Source: an uncultured Cohaesibacter sp.
GTDB lineage: Bacteria; Pseudomonadota; Alphaproteobacteria; Rhizobiales; Cohaesibacteraceae
Assembly: GCF_963676275.1 (NCBI RefSeq)
Contig: NZ_OY781091.1
Location: forward strand, 4,285,001-4,349,000
DNA: 64,000 nt
Direction of reading: 5' to 3'
In this document: positions 1-10,206 of the stretch, piece by piece
Numbering within the stretch: position 1 is the stretch's first letter
Layout of the letters: the number at the start of each line of letters is the position of its first letter
Position numbers and translations under genes: made by a program
Notes under the pieces: model-generated
Seen by the model: only the letters and a program-made list of their open reading frames with translations
The model's database searches: none
Told to the model about the DNA's origin: nothing

Positions 1-2297
1 CACGCATGAGCAAAACGCATGATGGCTGCATTGCTCTCCAGCCTGGCGACGGTTGCCGATATCTTCTCTCCATCTGCCAGTTCAAGCTCCACGATCTCAC
101 CAAGGGCCAGCTGGATGGCCGTCTCGACGCGACACCCCTCCTCACTGATCTCCTTGATTGCAGCGCTGGCGCGGTGACCGTCTCCAGCCAATATGGTCAG
201 ATGCATCATCTTGGCTTTCAGATCCGACCGGCGCTCTTCCACATCGCGCGCCACGCTCTGCAGGAAGGTCTCGACTTCCTGTCCGAGCTGACTGGCGGCA
301 TTTGTCAAAAGATCCGCCGCCTGCTCGACCGTGCGCGCTTCGCCAGCAGTCTGCTCGATGATATCAGACGCCCCTTGTGCATTCCTTCTGGCCGCGTCAA
401 CTTCTGTTGAGGCATTCTGAATGGAGCCGGCGATCTGTTGGGTAGAGGATTCCTGCTCTCCGACCGCTGAAGTGATCGATTCCGTTATGGCGCTGATTTC
501 TCCAACCGTCTCTGTAATGCGGGCGATGGACTGCACCGCATTCTCGGTCAGTTGTTGCACTCCGCTGATCTGATTGCCGATTTCTTCAGTCGCCTTGGAC
601 GTTTGGCTGGCCAGATCCTTCACCTCGGAAGCCACGACGGCAAAGCCACGCCCCATTTCGCCCGCGCGCGCCGCTTCGATGGTCGCATTGAGCGCCAACA
701 GATTGGTCTGATCTGCAATATCCCGAATGAGACCAACGACGGTTCCGATGCGCTCCGCCGCTTCCGCAAGCGAACCGACTTCCCGGTTGGTCGCCGTAGC
801 AATCTCGGTTGCCCTGCTGACCATCTCGTTGGCATGCATCGCCCGCCCAGCCACATCTCTGACAGAAGAGACCATATGATCTGTTGCTCCGGCAATCGAC
901 TGCACGTTGGCAGATGCCTCTTGTGAGGCGCGCTCTGCCATATTGGCTTCATTGCTCGCCTGATTGGCAACACCGGACAGGGTCTGCGCCGAGCCCTTCA
1001 TGGAAACGGCCTGACCATCAACAGACTTCAGCGTCTGGTCTATTACATTTCTGAAATTGCCCACCAGTTCTTCCAGCTGCTGCTGCCGGGTACGTTCACG
1101 CGCACGCTCGGACTGCTGCCCGCGCTCAAGCCGCAACCGCTCGATCGCATTGTCACGGAAAATCTCAACTGCCCGCGCCATGCTGCCGATCTCGTCTTTG
1201 CGCTCCTGCCCCAGGATCTTCACATTGGTATCATTCTGCGCAAGATGGGTCATGTTTCGCGCCAAGCGGTTTAGCGGTTTGGTGATCGAGCGCGCAACAA
1301 AATAGGAAAGCCCGATAACCGCTGCCGTCAACAGAAACAGAAGCGTCAAAATCGTCCAGAATTCCCGCTTGGCGTCTCCGGCCAGTTCCGAAGACATAGA
1401 CACTATGCCTGCGGCAATCCGGTCCTCGATGATCTTCATCTGATCAATTCTTCGGGTACTGGCCTCAAACCACTGCGGCCCGCTGATCTCGCTGATGTCG
1501 GCTCCAAAGGGAGAATTATTCGCAACGGCGCGAAAATGATCGACCAGCGCCTGCTCTTCACCATTCAGAATTTGCTGCCAATGCTCCTTTGCCTGCTCAT
1601 GGCCAAAGCGATTGAACATGGTAAGAAACGCACGCTGCATTGCCTCCAGACCGACGAAATTGCGATAGATCGGCTCGACAAAATACCCGGTGCCGAAGCC
1701 GGTTGCCCCCATGGCGCGCTCGATCCCTGCCCGCTCCTTTGCCTGAAGGAACGCAATATAGGACACCATGTGACGCACGATGCGCCCGTCATTGGAAACA
1801 AGAGCCACGCTCTCCACCATATTGAGCAGGTCAGCAATGAGCGGCGTATAATAGGCTGCCATCTCCGGCACTCTTAGCGAAAAGCTGTCGACATCCGATC
1901 TGATGCTTTCCAGCCTGGCCAGTTCCTGCTTTGCCTTCTCAAACGGTTCTCTGAAGCCGGGGAAGTCAAGATCACCTGCCGCATCGGGGATTCCGGTCCG
2001 GAAAGCCTGAAGCGCCTTGTCCGTATCGGCGCGTCTGCCACCGATCGCGTCAGCGAACTTTGCCCCTTTCGAGCCGATGAAGCCAGCAGAGGTCCCGCGC
2101 TCCTTCTGCAATTCATGCACAAGGTCGGAAACCAGCGGTGCCAAAGCCACAACATCGGCAACAGACTGCGCAATAGCAGCCTTCCTGCTTTCCTTCAGCA
2201 GATCAGTGATCCCGACACCAATCACGGCGCAAAGCGGAATCAGGGCAAGAAAGGCAATACGCGCGGAAAGCGTCAGATTTTTGAAAAAGAACGGCAT
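1..2297 (-). CDS. Methyl-accepting chemotaxis protein with NIT sensor and C-terminal PilZ-like domain (3' end cut by window)
   Basis: The reading frame stays open from an ATG at 2297 to the left edge, about 765 codons, so the stop lies outside the window. After a first membrane segment at residues 10-30, the periplasmic part carries the [10 protein letters not shown] signature of the nitrate/nitrite-sensing NIT domain. A second membrane segment lies near residues 313-336, followed by HAMP and a long coiled-coil MCP signalling domain; its conserved tip includes [18 protein letters not shown] near residues 525-545. After the MCP domain, roughly from residue 690, the chain has a PilZ-like pattern with EISEEG as the D/NxSxxG equivalent. 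The RxxxR c-di-GMP motif is not clear, so binding is uncertain. The role is transmembrane chemoreception coupled to CheA/CheW. The NIT ligand is inferred from the family only. Confidence 0.9.
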   Translation of the reverse strand, partial: MPFFFKNLTLSARIAFLALIPLCAVIGVGITDLLKESRKAAIAQSVADVVALAPLVSDLVHELQKERGTSAGFIGSKGAKFADAIGGRRADTDKALQAFRTGIPDAAGDLDFPGFREPFEKAKQELARLESIRSDVDSFSLRVPEMAAYYTPLIADLLNMVESVALVSNDGRIVRHMVSYIAFLQAKERAGIERAMGATGFGTGYFVEPIYRNFVGLEAMQRAFLTMFNRFGHEQAKEHWQQILNGEEQALVDHFRAVANNSPFGADISEISGPQWFEASTRRIDQMKIIEDRIAAGIVSMSSELAGDAKREFWTILTLLFLLTAAVIGLSYFVARSITKPLNRLARNMTHLAQNDTNVKILGQERKDEIGSMARAVEIFRDNAIERLRLERGQQSERARERTRQQQLEELVGNFRNVIDQTLKSVDGQAVSMKGSAQTLSGVANQASNEANMAERASQEASANVQSIAGATDHMVSSVRDVAGRAMHANEMVSRATEIATATNREVGSLAEAAERIGTVVGLIRDIADQTNLLALNATIEAARAGEMGRGFAVVASEVKDLASQTSKATEEIGNQISGVQQLTENAVQSIARITETVGEISAITESITSAVGEQESSTQQIAGSIQNASTEVDAARRNAQGASDIIEQTAGEARTVEQAADLLTNAASQLGQEVETFLQSVARDVEERRSDLKAKMMHLTILAGDGHRASAAIKEISEEGCRVETAIQLALGEIVELELADGEKISATVARLESNAAIMRFAHA

Positions 2298-2483
2298 GTC
2301 GAACCCTCAGTTTATCTTTGAAGATATTACGACACGTATAGGTTAAAATTTATAATAAACGCAAATACACAAAAATTGAGCAAGAAACGCAATATTACTC
2401 AACAATAACTGAAATAACAAATACCATTTAAAACAAGTAAACTTCAATAGCAGGAAGAGATAATTATATATCGAGAAATAAAC

Positions 2484-3989
2484 TTAAAATTCACGACCAA
2501 ACTTGGCAAATTTGCCAAGAATATAACCATTCAGCCCCATGATCAGTCCAAGAGAAAGAGGAGAGAAGATCGCCTCTTCCTGAAAGACCCCATTGACCAG
2601 CGCAATCATGGAAATAAAGCATGCAACCGAATGCAGATTGACGCGGCTTATGAAGGAAACGCGATAGGTTTGCAGCGCAATCCAGAAATAAACCGCAAGC
2701 AGGCCAAATGCCGCAAATCCCATTTGATGCAACAGCACCCCAACAGCGCTTTCCATGGCGACAGGCGTTCGCCCCGCATGCTGATAGGCAGACCAGTCAA
2801 GCTCGTTGAAATTGGTCAGCATGTTGCCAGCATCACCGATCCCGTTGCCAAAAGGATAGTCTATGAAATTATAGACCCCTCCCATGAAGCCCAAAACATG
2901 GAAATCGCCGATTTTCAGCCCGGTCACGACACCAAGAATAATATAAATGGCCAGAACGGCCGCCAGCGACCAGATGGCGAAGACCGCACCGAAGAATTTG
3001 CGCGCCATCAGGGCGCAAAAGGAAAGCAACCCCATGATCAGGGCGCCCTTGGCGCTCGCCATGAGCAATAGCGGCACCATCAGAAGGGCCAGATACCAGC
3101 GCTTGTTGGTCACCATAAGAATGGCCAGAAACATCAGCACATAGGCATAGCTGATCGCATGACCATTGGGACCACTCATGCGCAGGATGATGAGGCGGAA
3201 ATCTCCCAGCAGCGGCGTATTGAGAAACTGGATCTTCATCAGATCCAGAATGTCCGTGACGAATTTCCCGGTTTCCTGAGCCGATTTGTCGGCAGCCAGA
3301 TTGAGCATCGCCTGACGATTGGAAAATTCCCACAGCGTCCAGCCATTGGTCAGATCCAGCCACAATCTTCGATCCGACATTTCGATATAGCCCAGAATGA
3401 TCACCACGACAGTCAATATGGTGAAGAAAGGCAGTAGGGGGATCGGCCGCTTGAGCGTTGCCAGAAAGAAGATCTGAAAAACCAGCAGCGGCGTTATGAT
3501 ATTGCGCAGATAGACAATCGCACCTGCCGGGCTCTTGGCCATCCCCAGCAGGAAATAGAAGCCGATCAACGCAAAACCGATCAGACAGACCAGCATGATC
3601 CGGTTGACCAGTCGGCCATAATCGCGCCAGCAAAGCGCATATTGCCCGAACAGCCAGAGCCAGAAGACAGCCGTGGTATAGAAATTATATCCGCGCACGA
3701 AATTATAGTCTTCTTTCGTCAGCAGATATCCGGAAAAGATCGAGATAAAGAAATTCTGGAAGAGCAGCGAAAAAACGACGACCAGCGGAGCATAGGGCGT
3801 AAAGAAAATCACCACCCCGCTCGCCACGACAAATTGCGCCGCAACCGCCAGCAGCGGGCTGACAAAATGAAGAACCAGCGGTAGGACTGTCAGGATAAGG
3901 CACAAGAGGAAGATGATCAGATGCTCGAAAGTGCCCAGCGCGGTTTCATCCGTCGAACCCTGCCCGGCCTCTCCGGAACGGGCCGACAA
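2484..3989 (-). CDS. Polytopic membrane protein, O-antigen ligase/polymerase-like
   Basis: A 501-residue protein with about twelve hydrophobic segments and one larger hydrophilic loop near residues 205-265. Length, topology and the long loop resemble the O-antigen ligase / Wzy polymerase superfamily, but I see no diagnostic motif, so the function is provisional. The start is uncertain: the frame opens after a TAG near 4037 and has no ATG before the hydrophobic region. TTG at 3989 is the best available start, without a clear Shine-Dalgarno sequence. No glycosyltransferase genes flank it; neighbours are a chemoreceptor and a LytTR regulator. It appears to be transcribed alone. Confidence 0.65.
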   Translation of the reverse strand: MSARSGEAGQGSTDETALGTFEHLIIFLLCLILTVLPLVLHFVSPLLAVAAQFVVASGVVIFFTPYAPLVVVFSLLFQNFFISIFSGYLLTKEDYNFVRGYNFYTTAVFWLWLFGQYALCWRDYGRLVNRIMLVCLIGFALIGFYFLLGMAKSPAGAIVYLRNIITPLLVFQIFFLATLKRPIPLLPFFTILTVVVIILGYIEMSDRRLWLDLTNGWTLWEFSNRQAMLNLAADKSAQETGKFVTDILDLMKIQFLNTPLLGDFRLIILRMSGPNGHAISYAYVLMFLAILMVTNKRWYLALLMVPLLLMASAKGALIMGLLSFCALMARKFFGAVFAIWSLAAVLAIYIILGVVTGLKIGDFHVLGFMGGVYNFIDYPFGNGIGDAGNMLTNFNELDWSAYQHAGRTPVAMESAVGVLLHQMGFAAFGLLAVYFWIALQTYRVSFISRVNLHSVACFISMIALVNGVFQEEAIFSPLSLGLIMGLNGYILGKFAKFGREF

Positions 3990-4397
3990 ACCAGATATGA
4001 AGGATGACGAAGCGACAAAAGATCGAATATCAGCCTCCCCTGGCTAGCAACAATCAACGGGTCAAAGCACCAAATCGCTTCAACAATAACCGGCTTCTGT
4101 TAGCAAAGATTTAAGCAAATCCCTGCCCCGGAACCAAGGCTGGCAACGGTTTGGCCTGATAGAAAAATATGCCGAACTGCATGGCTTCTGCACAGACCGG
4201 AATTACCAATCTGGAATGACCATTGAGACTTTCCGCAATCATCATTATTATCTGAAATTATACCTAGGCCATTAGCGATATATCCTTTTTCTTTTTGGTG
4301 ATCTAGATCTAAAAAGAGAAGCAAAACCGTCGTTGCCAAGCTTAGGGGAAAGCGTCATTCACGCAGGGACAGAAAGTCGATCAGGCCTCGTTTTAGC
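3990..4397. other. Intergenic region between divergent genes, no gene seen
   Basis: About 400 bases separate the divergent membrane protein and LytTR regulator genes. Short frames here lack coding character. The segment is AT-rich and should hold promoters for both directions, but I could not assign a convincing -35/-10 pair. Confidence 0.5.
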
Positions 4398-5195
4398 ATG
4401 CAAATAAGATGTTTAATTGTTGATGATGAAAAGCCTGCAAGAGATGAGTTGAGCTACCTGCTCTCCCGTCAGCAAGACATCGACATCCTTGCCGAAGCCG
4501 ACTCGGCACAAGATGCCATCAACCTCAGCCTTGCCCATGAGCCTGATCTGGTCTTTCTCGACATCCAGATGGCCGGCCAGAACGGCTTTGATGTCATCCG
4601 CAATCTGGTGCCGCGCATTGAGAAAGCGCCCATTTTCGTCTTTGTAACCGCTTATGACTCCTACGCGGTCGAAGCCTTCGAAGCCAGCGCCATGGATTAC
4701 ATCCTCAAACCGGTCTCAGAAGAGCGATTGGCCTCGACGCTGGATCGCGTCCGCAAGATGCATGCCGAAACAGAGGATCCGCTCAAGCAGAAGCTGGACA
4801 TGCTGTTGGCTCAGGTGGGCAGACAAAAGCAAATGATCGACAAGCCCGCTCCCACCTATACCAAGGTGTCTGTATTGACCAATGGCCGCATCCGGCTGAT
4901 GGATCCCGATGACATCATCTATTGCGATTGCGAGGATAACAGGGTTTTCGCCCATACCTACGACGCGATTCTGCCTGTATATGGCATCGCCAGCATGGAT
5001 AGAATGGAAGAACATCTGGCCAATACGGGTTTCTTCCGGGCCCATCGCTCCACGCTGGTCAATCTGGACGCCATTTCCGAATTCAGCCCCTGGTTCAATG
5101 GCAAATACAGCCTGACCATGAATGACCAGCAGAAAAGCGAATTGACGGTCAGCCGGTCGCGCGTCAAGGATTTCAAATTGCGCCTCGGCCTATGA
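4398..5195 (+). CDS. LytTR-family response regulator (BtsR/YpdB-like)
   Basis: A 265-residue regulator. The N-terminal receiver domain has the acidic pair D9-D10, the phospho-acceptor D55 in LVFLDIQM, and the conserved K near residue 104 in YILKPV. The C-terminal third, about residues 155-265, has the LytTR DNA-binding pattern, including an FFRAHRSTLVNL segment. The ATG at 4398 leads directly into the receiver strand. The gene precedes the matching LytS-type kinase by 127 bases and a CstA-type permease follows, the arrangement expected of the BtsSR/BtsT pyruvate-response system. Pyruvate as the signal is inferred from that context and not visible in the sequence. Confidence 0.92.
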   Translation: MQIRCLIVDDEKPARDELSYLLSRQQDIDILAEADSAQDAINLSLAHEPDLVFLDIQMAGQNGFDVIRNLVPRIEKAPIFVFVTAYDSYAVEAFEASAMDYILKPVSEERLASTLDRVRKMHAETEDPLKQKLDMLLAQVGRQKQMIDKPAPTYTKVSVLTNGRIRLMDPDDIIYCDCEDNRVFAHTYDAILPVYGIASMDRMEEHLANTGFFRAHRSTLVNLDAISEFSPWFNGKYSLTMNDQQKSELTVSRSRVKDFKLRLGL

Positions 5196-5322
5196 CCGGA
5201 AGAAATGACCGGAAGATCAGCCGCCGACCGGGGAAGGTGGATATAGCCGGATAGCCCTATAGCCGGTGAAACGGGCAGCCTGTTTGAATGCGTGACTTAA
5301 CTTTGAGGGGAGTTGAAGTCTC

Positions 5323-7041
5323 ATGTCGATCGTCGCTTTGATGGCGTTTCTGCTCAAGCAGGTGGCTCTGCTTGTCGCGGGCGCATTTGTTTTGCTGACC
5401 GTCTCGCCGGTACAGGAAATCAACTTCCGCCGCGATTCGTCCTTCAACCGCCTGTTTCTGATCATATTCTTCGGCCTTCTGGGCATTCTCGGCACCTATG
5501 GCGGCAACGAGATATTCAATTCTTTTGCCAATCTGAGGGCCATGGCGGTCATCACCGCCGGCCTGTTCGGCGGCCCGCTGGTCGGCCTTGGGGCCGGGCT
5601 GGTGGCAGGCGGCCACCGCTTCATCATCGATCCATGGGGTTTTTCCGCTCTGGCCTGTAGCCTTGCGACGATTCTGGAGGGGTTTCTGGCCGGATGGCTG
5701 CAACGACACCTCAAGGAACGCGCCATGGACTGGAGCGTCGCCTTTTTCCTCACCATCATCGGAGAAACCATGCATATGGGCATGGTGCTGCTGCTATCGC
5801 GCCCCTTTGACGATGCCCTCGCCCTTGTGCGGGTGATCATGCTGCCGATGCTCATCGGCAATGGCCTCGGCACCGTCCTGTTCGTCCATATCCTCAATTC
5901 AATCAAGGGACTGCGCGAAAGAAAAGCCTCCGATCACACGCAGAAGATCTTCGAAATCGCAAACAGCACGGTGGCCCACCTACGCTCCGGCCTCAGTTGC
6001 GACAGCGCGCAGGCCATGGCCAGCATCATTCTGGAAAGACTGCCCGTGGCAGCCGTATCGGTAACCGACGCCAGCTCGGTCCTCGCCCATGCCGGTGAAG
6101 GTGCCGACCACCATCTGCCCGGCGCGCCCTTTGTCACCAAGGCCACCTTCCGCGTCATCAAGACGGGAGAGGCCATCTTCCTCAAGGAACCGCGCCTCAT
6201 CGGCTGCAGCGATCCCCATTGCCCCTTCACCTCGGCCATCATCGTGCCGCTCAAGAAGAATGAGGAAATCGTCGGCACCCTCAAATTCTACGGCTCGGCC
6301 CATCATGAGCTGAACTCGGTATTGTTTGAACTGGCCAAGGGGCTCACAGACCTCTTTTCCATTCAGCTTGAATTGCAGGATATTCAGGTCAAGGACCGCC
6401 TCTTGGCCCATGCCGAAATCCGCCATCTTCAGGCACAGATCAATCCGCACTTCCTGTTCAATTCGCTCAATACCATAGCCTCTTTCTGCCGCACGGCCCC
6501 GGACAGGGCGCGCGACCTGATTCTGGACCTCTCTCTCTATATGCGGAAAAATCTCGATTCAAGCCGCGGCTTCATTCGCCTGTCCGATGAACTGGACCAG
6601 ATCAATTCCTATCTGGCCATCGAAAAGGCGCGCTTTGGCGAAAGAATTCAGGTCCGGCTGGATATTGAGGACGGCTGTCAGGACTGGCCCATCCCCTCCC
6701 TGATCATCCAGCCACTGGTGGAAAATGCCGTCAAGCATGGCCTCAAGGAGCGTTCCGGGGCTGGAATCGTCGGCCTCAAGATCCATTCCAGTCACAATCA
6801 ACTGCATGTTGCAGTCTATGACGACGGCACAGGCATTCCGGACAATATCCTTTGCTCGCTGCTCGAAAAGCGACAGATCGAATCTCATTCCGAAGGCATA
6901 GGTCTGCGCAATTCCAACCTGCGGCTGGAACATATTTACGGTCCAGAACACAGCATGCAGATATCAACCACCCGCAACAAGGGAACCCATATCAGCTTCT
7001 CGATTCCAAACCGCAGGGAACTGCTGCCTAAAGCCTCCTGA
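5323..7041 (+). CDS. LytS-type sensor histidine kinase with 5TM-LYT domain and GAF domain (BtsS/YpdA-like)
   Basis: A 572-residue kinase. Residues 1-195 form the 5TM_5TMR_LYT membrane sensor, with the typical GLFGGPLVGLGAGLVAG and GNGLG loops. A GAF-like domain follows at about 215-350. The kinase core starts at the His_kinase motif INPHFLFNSLN, with the phospho-acceptor histidine at about residue 376. The N box QPLVENAVKHG lies near 465, and DDGTGIP near 502 is the G1 box. The protein should phosphorylate the LytTR regulator encoded just upstream and respond to an extracellular metabolite. Pyruvate is the candidate because a CstA-family transporter gene lies 208 bases downstream. Confidence 0.93.
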   Translation: MSIVALMAFLLKQVALLVAGAFVLLTVSPVQEINFRRDSSFNRLFLIIFFGLLGILGTYGGNEIFNSFANLRAMAVITAGLFGGPLVGLGAGLVAGGHRFIIDPWGFSALACSLATILEGFLAGWLQRHLKERAMDWSVAFFLTIIGETMHMGMVLLLSRPFDDALALVRVIMLPMLIGNGLGTVLFVHILNSIKGLRERKASDHTQKIFEIANSTVAHLRSGLSCDSAQAMASIILERLPVAAVSVTDASSVLAHAGEGADHHLPGAPFVTKATFRVIKTGEAIFLKEPRLIGCSDPHCPFTSAIIVPLKKNEEIVGTLKFYGSAHHELNSVLFELAKGLTDLFSIQLELQDIQVKDRLLAHAEIRHLQAQINPHFLFNSLNTIASFCRTAPDRARDLILDLSLYMRKNLDSSRGFIRLSDELDQINSYLAIEKARFGERIQVRLDIEDGCQDWPIPSLIIQPLVENAVKHGLKERSGAGIVGLKIHSSHNQLHVAVYDDGTGIPDNILCSLLEKRQIESHSEGIGLRNSNLRLEHIYGPEHSMQISTTRNKGTHISFSIPNRRELLPKAS

Positions 7042-7208
7042 GCCGTCATGCCCGTCTATCAGGGCCGCACGATTCGCCATTCCGGCCCAAGCCGCCAATG
7101 CAGCCCAACTCCGGCTCAATGCATTTCAGCCGCCCGAAACGCCCTCCCAGTCGCTTTCCCTTGGTGCTTTACACTTTATTAACTAGCCTCCCGCCGGGGA
7201 AAGCATTT

Positions 7209-7229
7209 GTGGTTCCGCGTTGGAACCAC
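7209..7229. promoter_or_regulatory. Perfect inverted repeat in front of the cstA-like gene
   Basis: GTGGTTCC-N5-GGAACCAC, a perfect 8-bp inverted repeat, ends 20 bases before the start codon and just before the AAGGAGG ribosome-binding site. It could be an operator for the neighbouring LytTR regulator or another factor, or an mRNA hairpin in the leader that affects translation. There is no T-tract, so it is not an ordinary terminator. Confidence 0.55.
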
Positions 7230-7249
7230 CCCGGTTAAGGAGGAACGGT

Positions 7250-8680
7250 ATGCTTTATTTCTTGCTATGCGTCGGGATACTCATCCTGGGCTATTTCACT
7301 TATGGGGTATTTGTCGAGAAGATCTTCGGCATTCAGCCAGACAGAAAAACCCCCTGCTGGACCAAGGAAGACGGCGTTGACTATATCAACATGCCCACCT
7401 GGAAGGTCTTCTTCATCCAGTTGCTCGATATTGCAGGCCTGGGCCCGATCTTCGGCCCGATTCTTGGCGCGCTCTATGGACCACAGGCCCTGCTATGGAT
7501 CGTGATCGGCTCAATCTTTGCCGGTGGCGTTCACGACTATTTCTCCGGCATGCTTTCCGTTCGCAGTGGCGGCAAGTCGATTCCGGAAGTGGTTGGCGAC
7601 GAAATGGGCCAGTTTGCGCGCCAGACCCTGCGCGTCTTCTCGGTCATCCTCTTGCTGCTGGTTGGCGTGGTCTTCATTCTCGGCCCGGCCAAATTGCTCG
7701 GCAACATGACCGGCTTCAATGTGCAGCTGCTGGTCGCCTGCATCTTCGTTTATTATTTCATCGCAACAGTCCTGCCAATCGACAAGGTCATCGGTCGGCT
7801 CTATCCGATCTTCGGCGCATTGCTGATGTTCATGACCATCGGCATCACCTTCGGCCTCATCTATCATGGCTATGAATTCCTGCCGAACATGGACTTCACC
7901 ACCAATGTCCATCCGGGCGAGCTGCCCCTCTTCCCGCTGCTCTTCATCACGCTGAGCTGTGGCGCTTTGAGTGGCTTCCACTCGACCCAGTCGCCGCTGA
8001 TGGCCCGCTGCATGCGCAATGAGAAGAATGGCCGCGTGGTATTCTATGGCGCCATGATCGCAGAAGGCATCATCGGTCTGGTATGGGCCACCGCAGGCAT
8101 GTCCTTCTATGACAGCCCCGAAGCGCTCAATGCCGTTATCGCTGCCCAGTCTCCTGCCGGCGTCGTCAATCAGGTTTCAACCGAGCTTCTCGGTGTATTT
8201 GGTGGCTTCCTTGCCGTTCTTGGCGTGGTTGTCCTGCCGATCACCAGTGGTGACACCGCCTTCCGCTCGACACGCCTGATTCTGGCAGAGACCCTGAAGC
8301 TCGATCAGACCCAGATCAGGAAACGCCTGCTGATCGCCATTCCGCTGTTCGCAGTGGCCTTTGCCATCAGTCTGGTCGACTTCAACATCATCTGGCGCTA
8401 TTTCGGCTGGTCAAACCAGACCCTGTCGATGCTGGTTCTCTGGAGCGCAGCCATCTGGCTCGCCCGCAAAGGCAAACTGCACTGGATCGCCACGGTGCCT
8501 GCCGTCTTCATGACCGCAGTTGACACCGCCTTCATCCTGCAGGCCAAGATCGGCTTCAATCTGCCGCCTGATATTTCCAATATCGTAGCCGTCATCGTTG
8601 CAGCCATCTCCCTGATCGCATTCCTGATCATGGTGCGGCCAACCGGCGATGTCTCCGAGGGGGCAGAACCGGCAGAATGA
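7250..8680 (+). CDS. cstA: CstA/BtsT-family carbon starvation permease (pyruvate or peptide transporter)
   Basis: A 476-residue polytopic protein of the CstA family. Characteristic stretches include the cytoplasmic loop after membrane segment 1 with WTKEDGVDY, GPIFGPILGALYG, GGVHDYFSGMLSVRSGGKS and SGFHSTQSP. It is shorter than the roughly 700-residue E. coli CstA and BtsT, matching the compact form of the family. The start is set by AAGGAGG at 7236-7242, seven bases before ATG 7250. Family members import pyruvate or peptides with protons. Its position behind a LytS/LytTR pair suggests it is the target of that system. A hairpin with a short T-tract follows at 8741. Confidence 0.92.
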   Translation: MLYFLLCVGILILGYFTYGVFVEKIFGIQPDRKTPCWTKEDGVDYINMPTWKVFFIQLLDIAGLGPIFGPILGALYGPQALLWIVIGSIFAGGVHDYFSGMLSVRSGGKSIPEVVGDEMGQFARQTLRVFSVILLLLVGVVFILGPAKLLGNMTGFNVQLLVACIFVYYFIATVLPIDKVIGRLYPIFGALLMFMTIGITFGLIYHGYEFLPNMDFTTNVHPGELPLFPLLFITLSCGALSGFHSTQSPLMARCMRNEKNGRVVFYGAMIAEGIIGLVWATAGMSFYDSPEALNAVIAAQSPAGVVNQVSTELLGVFGGFLAVLGVVVLPITSGDTAFRSTRLILAETLKLDQTQIRKRLLIAIPLFAVAFAISLVDFNIIWRYFGWSNQTLSMLVLWSAAIWLARKGKLHWIATVPAVFMTAVDTAFILQAKIGFNLPPDISNIVAVIVAAISLIAFLIMVRPTGDVSEGAEPAE

Positions 8681-8740
8681 ACGGATACCGGATGACCTGA
8701 AACAGAACCTTGATGGTCACCCGCATGACCGCAAGGCAAG

Positions 8741-8773
8741 AGCCACGCTGATCCGCAATCAGCGTGGCTTTAT
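8741..8773 (+). terminator. Rho-independent terminator after cstA-like gene
   Basis: A perfect 12-bp stem, AGCCACGCTGAT / ATCAGCGTGGCT, with a 5-base loop, followed by TTTATG. It lies between the convergent cstA-like gene and the transporter gene ending at 8809, and may serve both strands. Confidence 0.8.
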
Positions 8774-8808
8774 GCATCAAGCGCCCGGCAAGATACCTCA
8801 CATCGCCA

Positions 8809-10206
8809 TCAGGCGATCCAGTAGGCGTAAACCAGCACCCAGACCATCAAAAGCGAAACAGAGACAAGAAAATAGGACCGGTTCCAGACCCGGCCAACAT
8901 CAGTGATCGGAATACCGCCAAAGCGGCCGATCATAATGTTGGTTGCGGTGAAGGGTGAGGTCAGTCCGGTCAGAGCCCAGCCACTCAGCATGGCGACAGC
9001 AAAGCAAGAAGGCTCCAGCCCGAACAGCGCCGCATCCGGCAACAGGGGCGCGACCAGCGCAAGGGTCAGGATCGGATTGCCCCCCAACTGCCCCATAACC
9101 GGCATGATCCACAAAAGAGCGATCAGCAGAAGCCACGGCGGCAAAACCGTCAGATCAATGCCCGCCCGCGCCATGAGCGGCACAAGCACCGACGAACCGA
9201 CCACCCCGATATAGCCCGCGCTCATCAGCAAAAGCAGATCGGAACGAAAGGCTGGCAGCTCCTTCTGAACATAATTGACCATACGCAACCGAACGATGCC
9301 AGCATCCCGGAACTGGATATAAAGCCAGCCGATCGAGAGCAGAGGCACCACCACCAGCACGATTCCGACAACCCGGATCCCGAGCAGCATCTCCAGCGCA
9401 AGCACCGGCAACAAAATAATCACCAGCAAGGCGGCAAGCGGCAGCAGGACGGTCCAGCGATGCTGTGAACTGACCCGCTTTGGCGCTGGCCCCGCGCGCG
9501 ACAGCCTTGGCTTGAACAGGGTATCCAGCGCCCACCCCGTGCTCAGCAGGATGGCGGCTGTCACCAATCCCGGCAGGGCAACCGTAATCCAGCTGATGCC
9601 GGGAATGGTCGCAACAGCCATCGCCGTGGAGAAGGCCATCGGCGACCATGGCAGAGCCGAAATGAAGCCGCGCTGAATGGCCAGCAGCATGCGGCGCGTG
9701 CGGATCTGCCGGACCTCTTCGTCCGGCTCATCCTTGCCGCTCGCCAGCGCCAGACTGCCCAACAGTTGGATCGAGCCGAAATTGAGCAACAAGGCATAGA
9801 TCTGGGTACCAAACGAAAGGGATATATAGCGTCGCCCCGGCGGCTGGGCCGCAAGAAACTGTCCCGCTTTCGCCATCGCCGGGGAAGAAGACGCCGCCTC
9901 GCGCAAAACCGCAAGCGCACTGAAGAAGGAAGCGAGAAAGCCGGTTTTGACCACGGCAGCCAGAAGCGCTTCGGACCAATTGTCATTGAACAGCACCAGA
10001 GATGCGGTCAAAGCGGCACAAACCAGAAGAAAAATCCTGCCGCCCCTTGTCGCGCTGGCGGCCATCATCACGACCATGAAGCAAAGGCATATGGCCAAAG
10101 GCAAATGCACCCACTCCATGCCGGTCCATTCCAACAGGGCCTGAAGCACAATGACAGCAACCACGACCCAACCGAAAAAGGGATCAACGAACCGCAAATG
10201 ACGCAT
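8809..10206 (-). CDS. Putative polytopic transporter (ion-transporter-like membrane protein)
   Basis: A 465-residue protein with about eleven or twelve hydrophobic segments. The pattern of two related halves, helix-breaking glycine/proline stretches such as SPMAFSTAMAV and TSPFTATNIM near the ends of the halves, and a central hydrophilic linker (about 225-245) resembles the ion-transporter superfamily that includes ArsB, CitM and GntP-like permeases. I recognise no specific family, so the substrate is unknown. The ATG at 10206 is the first good start. It is transcribed alone, convergent with the cstA-like gene. Confidence 0.7.
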   Translation of the reverse strand: MRHLRFVDPFFGWVVVAVIVLQALLEWTGMEWVHLPLAICLCFMVVMMAASATRGGRIFLLVCAALTASLVLFNDNWSEALLAAVVKTGFLASFFSALAVLREAASSSPAMAKAGQFLAAQPPGRRYISLSFGTQIYALLLNFGSIQLLGSLALASGKDEPDEEVRQIRTRRMLLAIQRGFISALPWSPMAFSTAMAVATIPGISWITVALPGLVTAAILLSTGWALDTLFKPRLSRAGPAPKRVSSQHRWTVLLPLAALLVIILLPVLALEMLLGIRVVGIVLVVVPLLSIGWLYIQFRDAGIVRLRMVNYVQKELPAFRSDLLLLMSAGYIGVVGSSVLVPLMARAGIDLTVLPPWLLLIALLWIMPVMGQLGGNPILTLALVAPLLPDAALFGLEPSCFAVAMLSGWALTGLTSPFTATNIMIGRFGGIPITDVGRVWNRSYFLVSVSLLMVWVLVYAYWIA

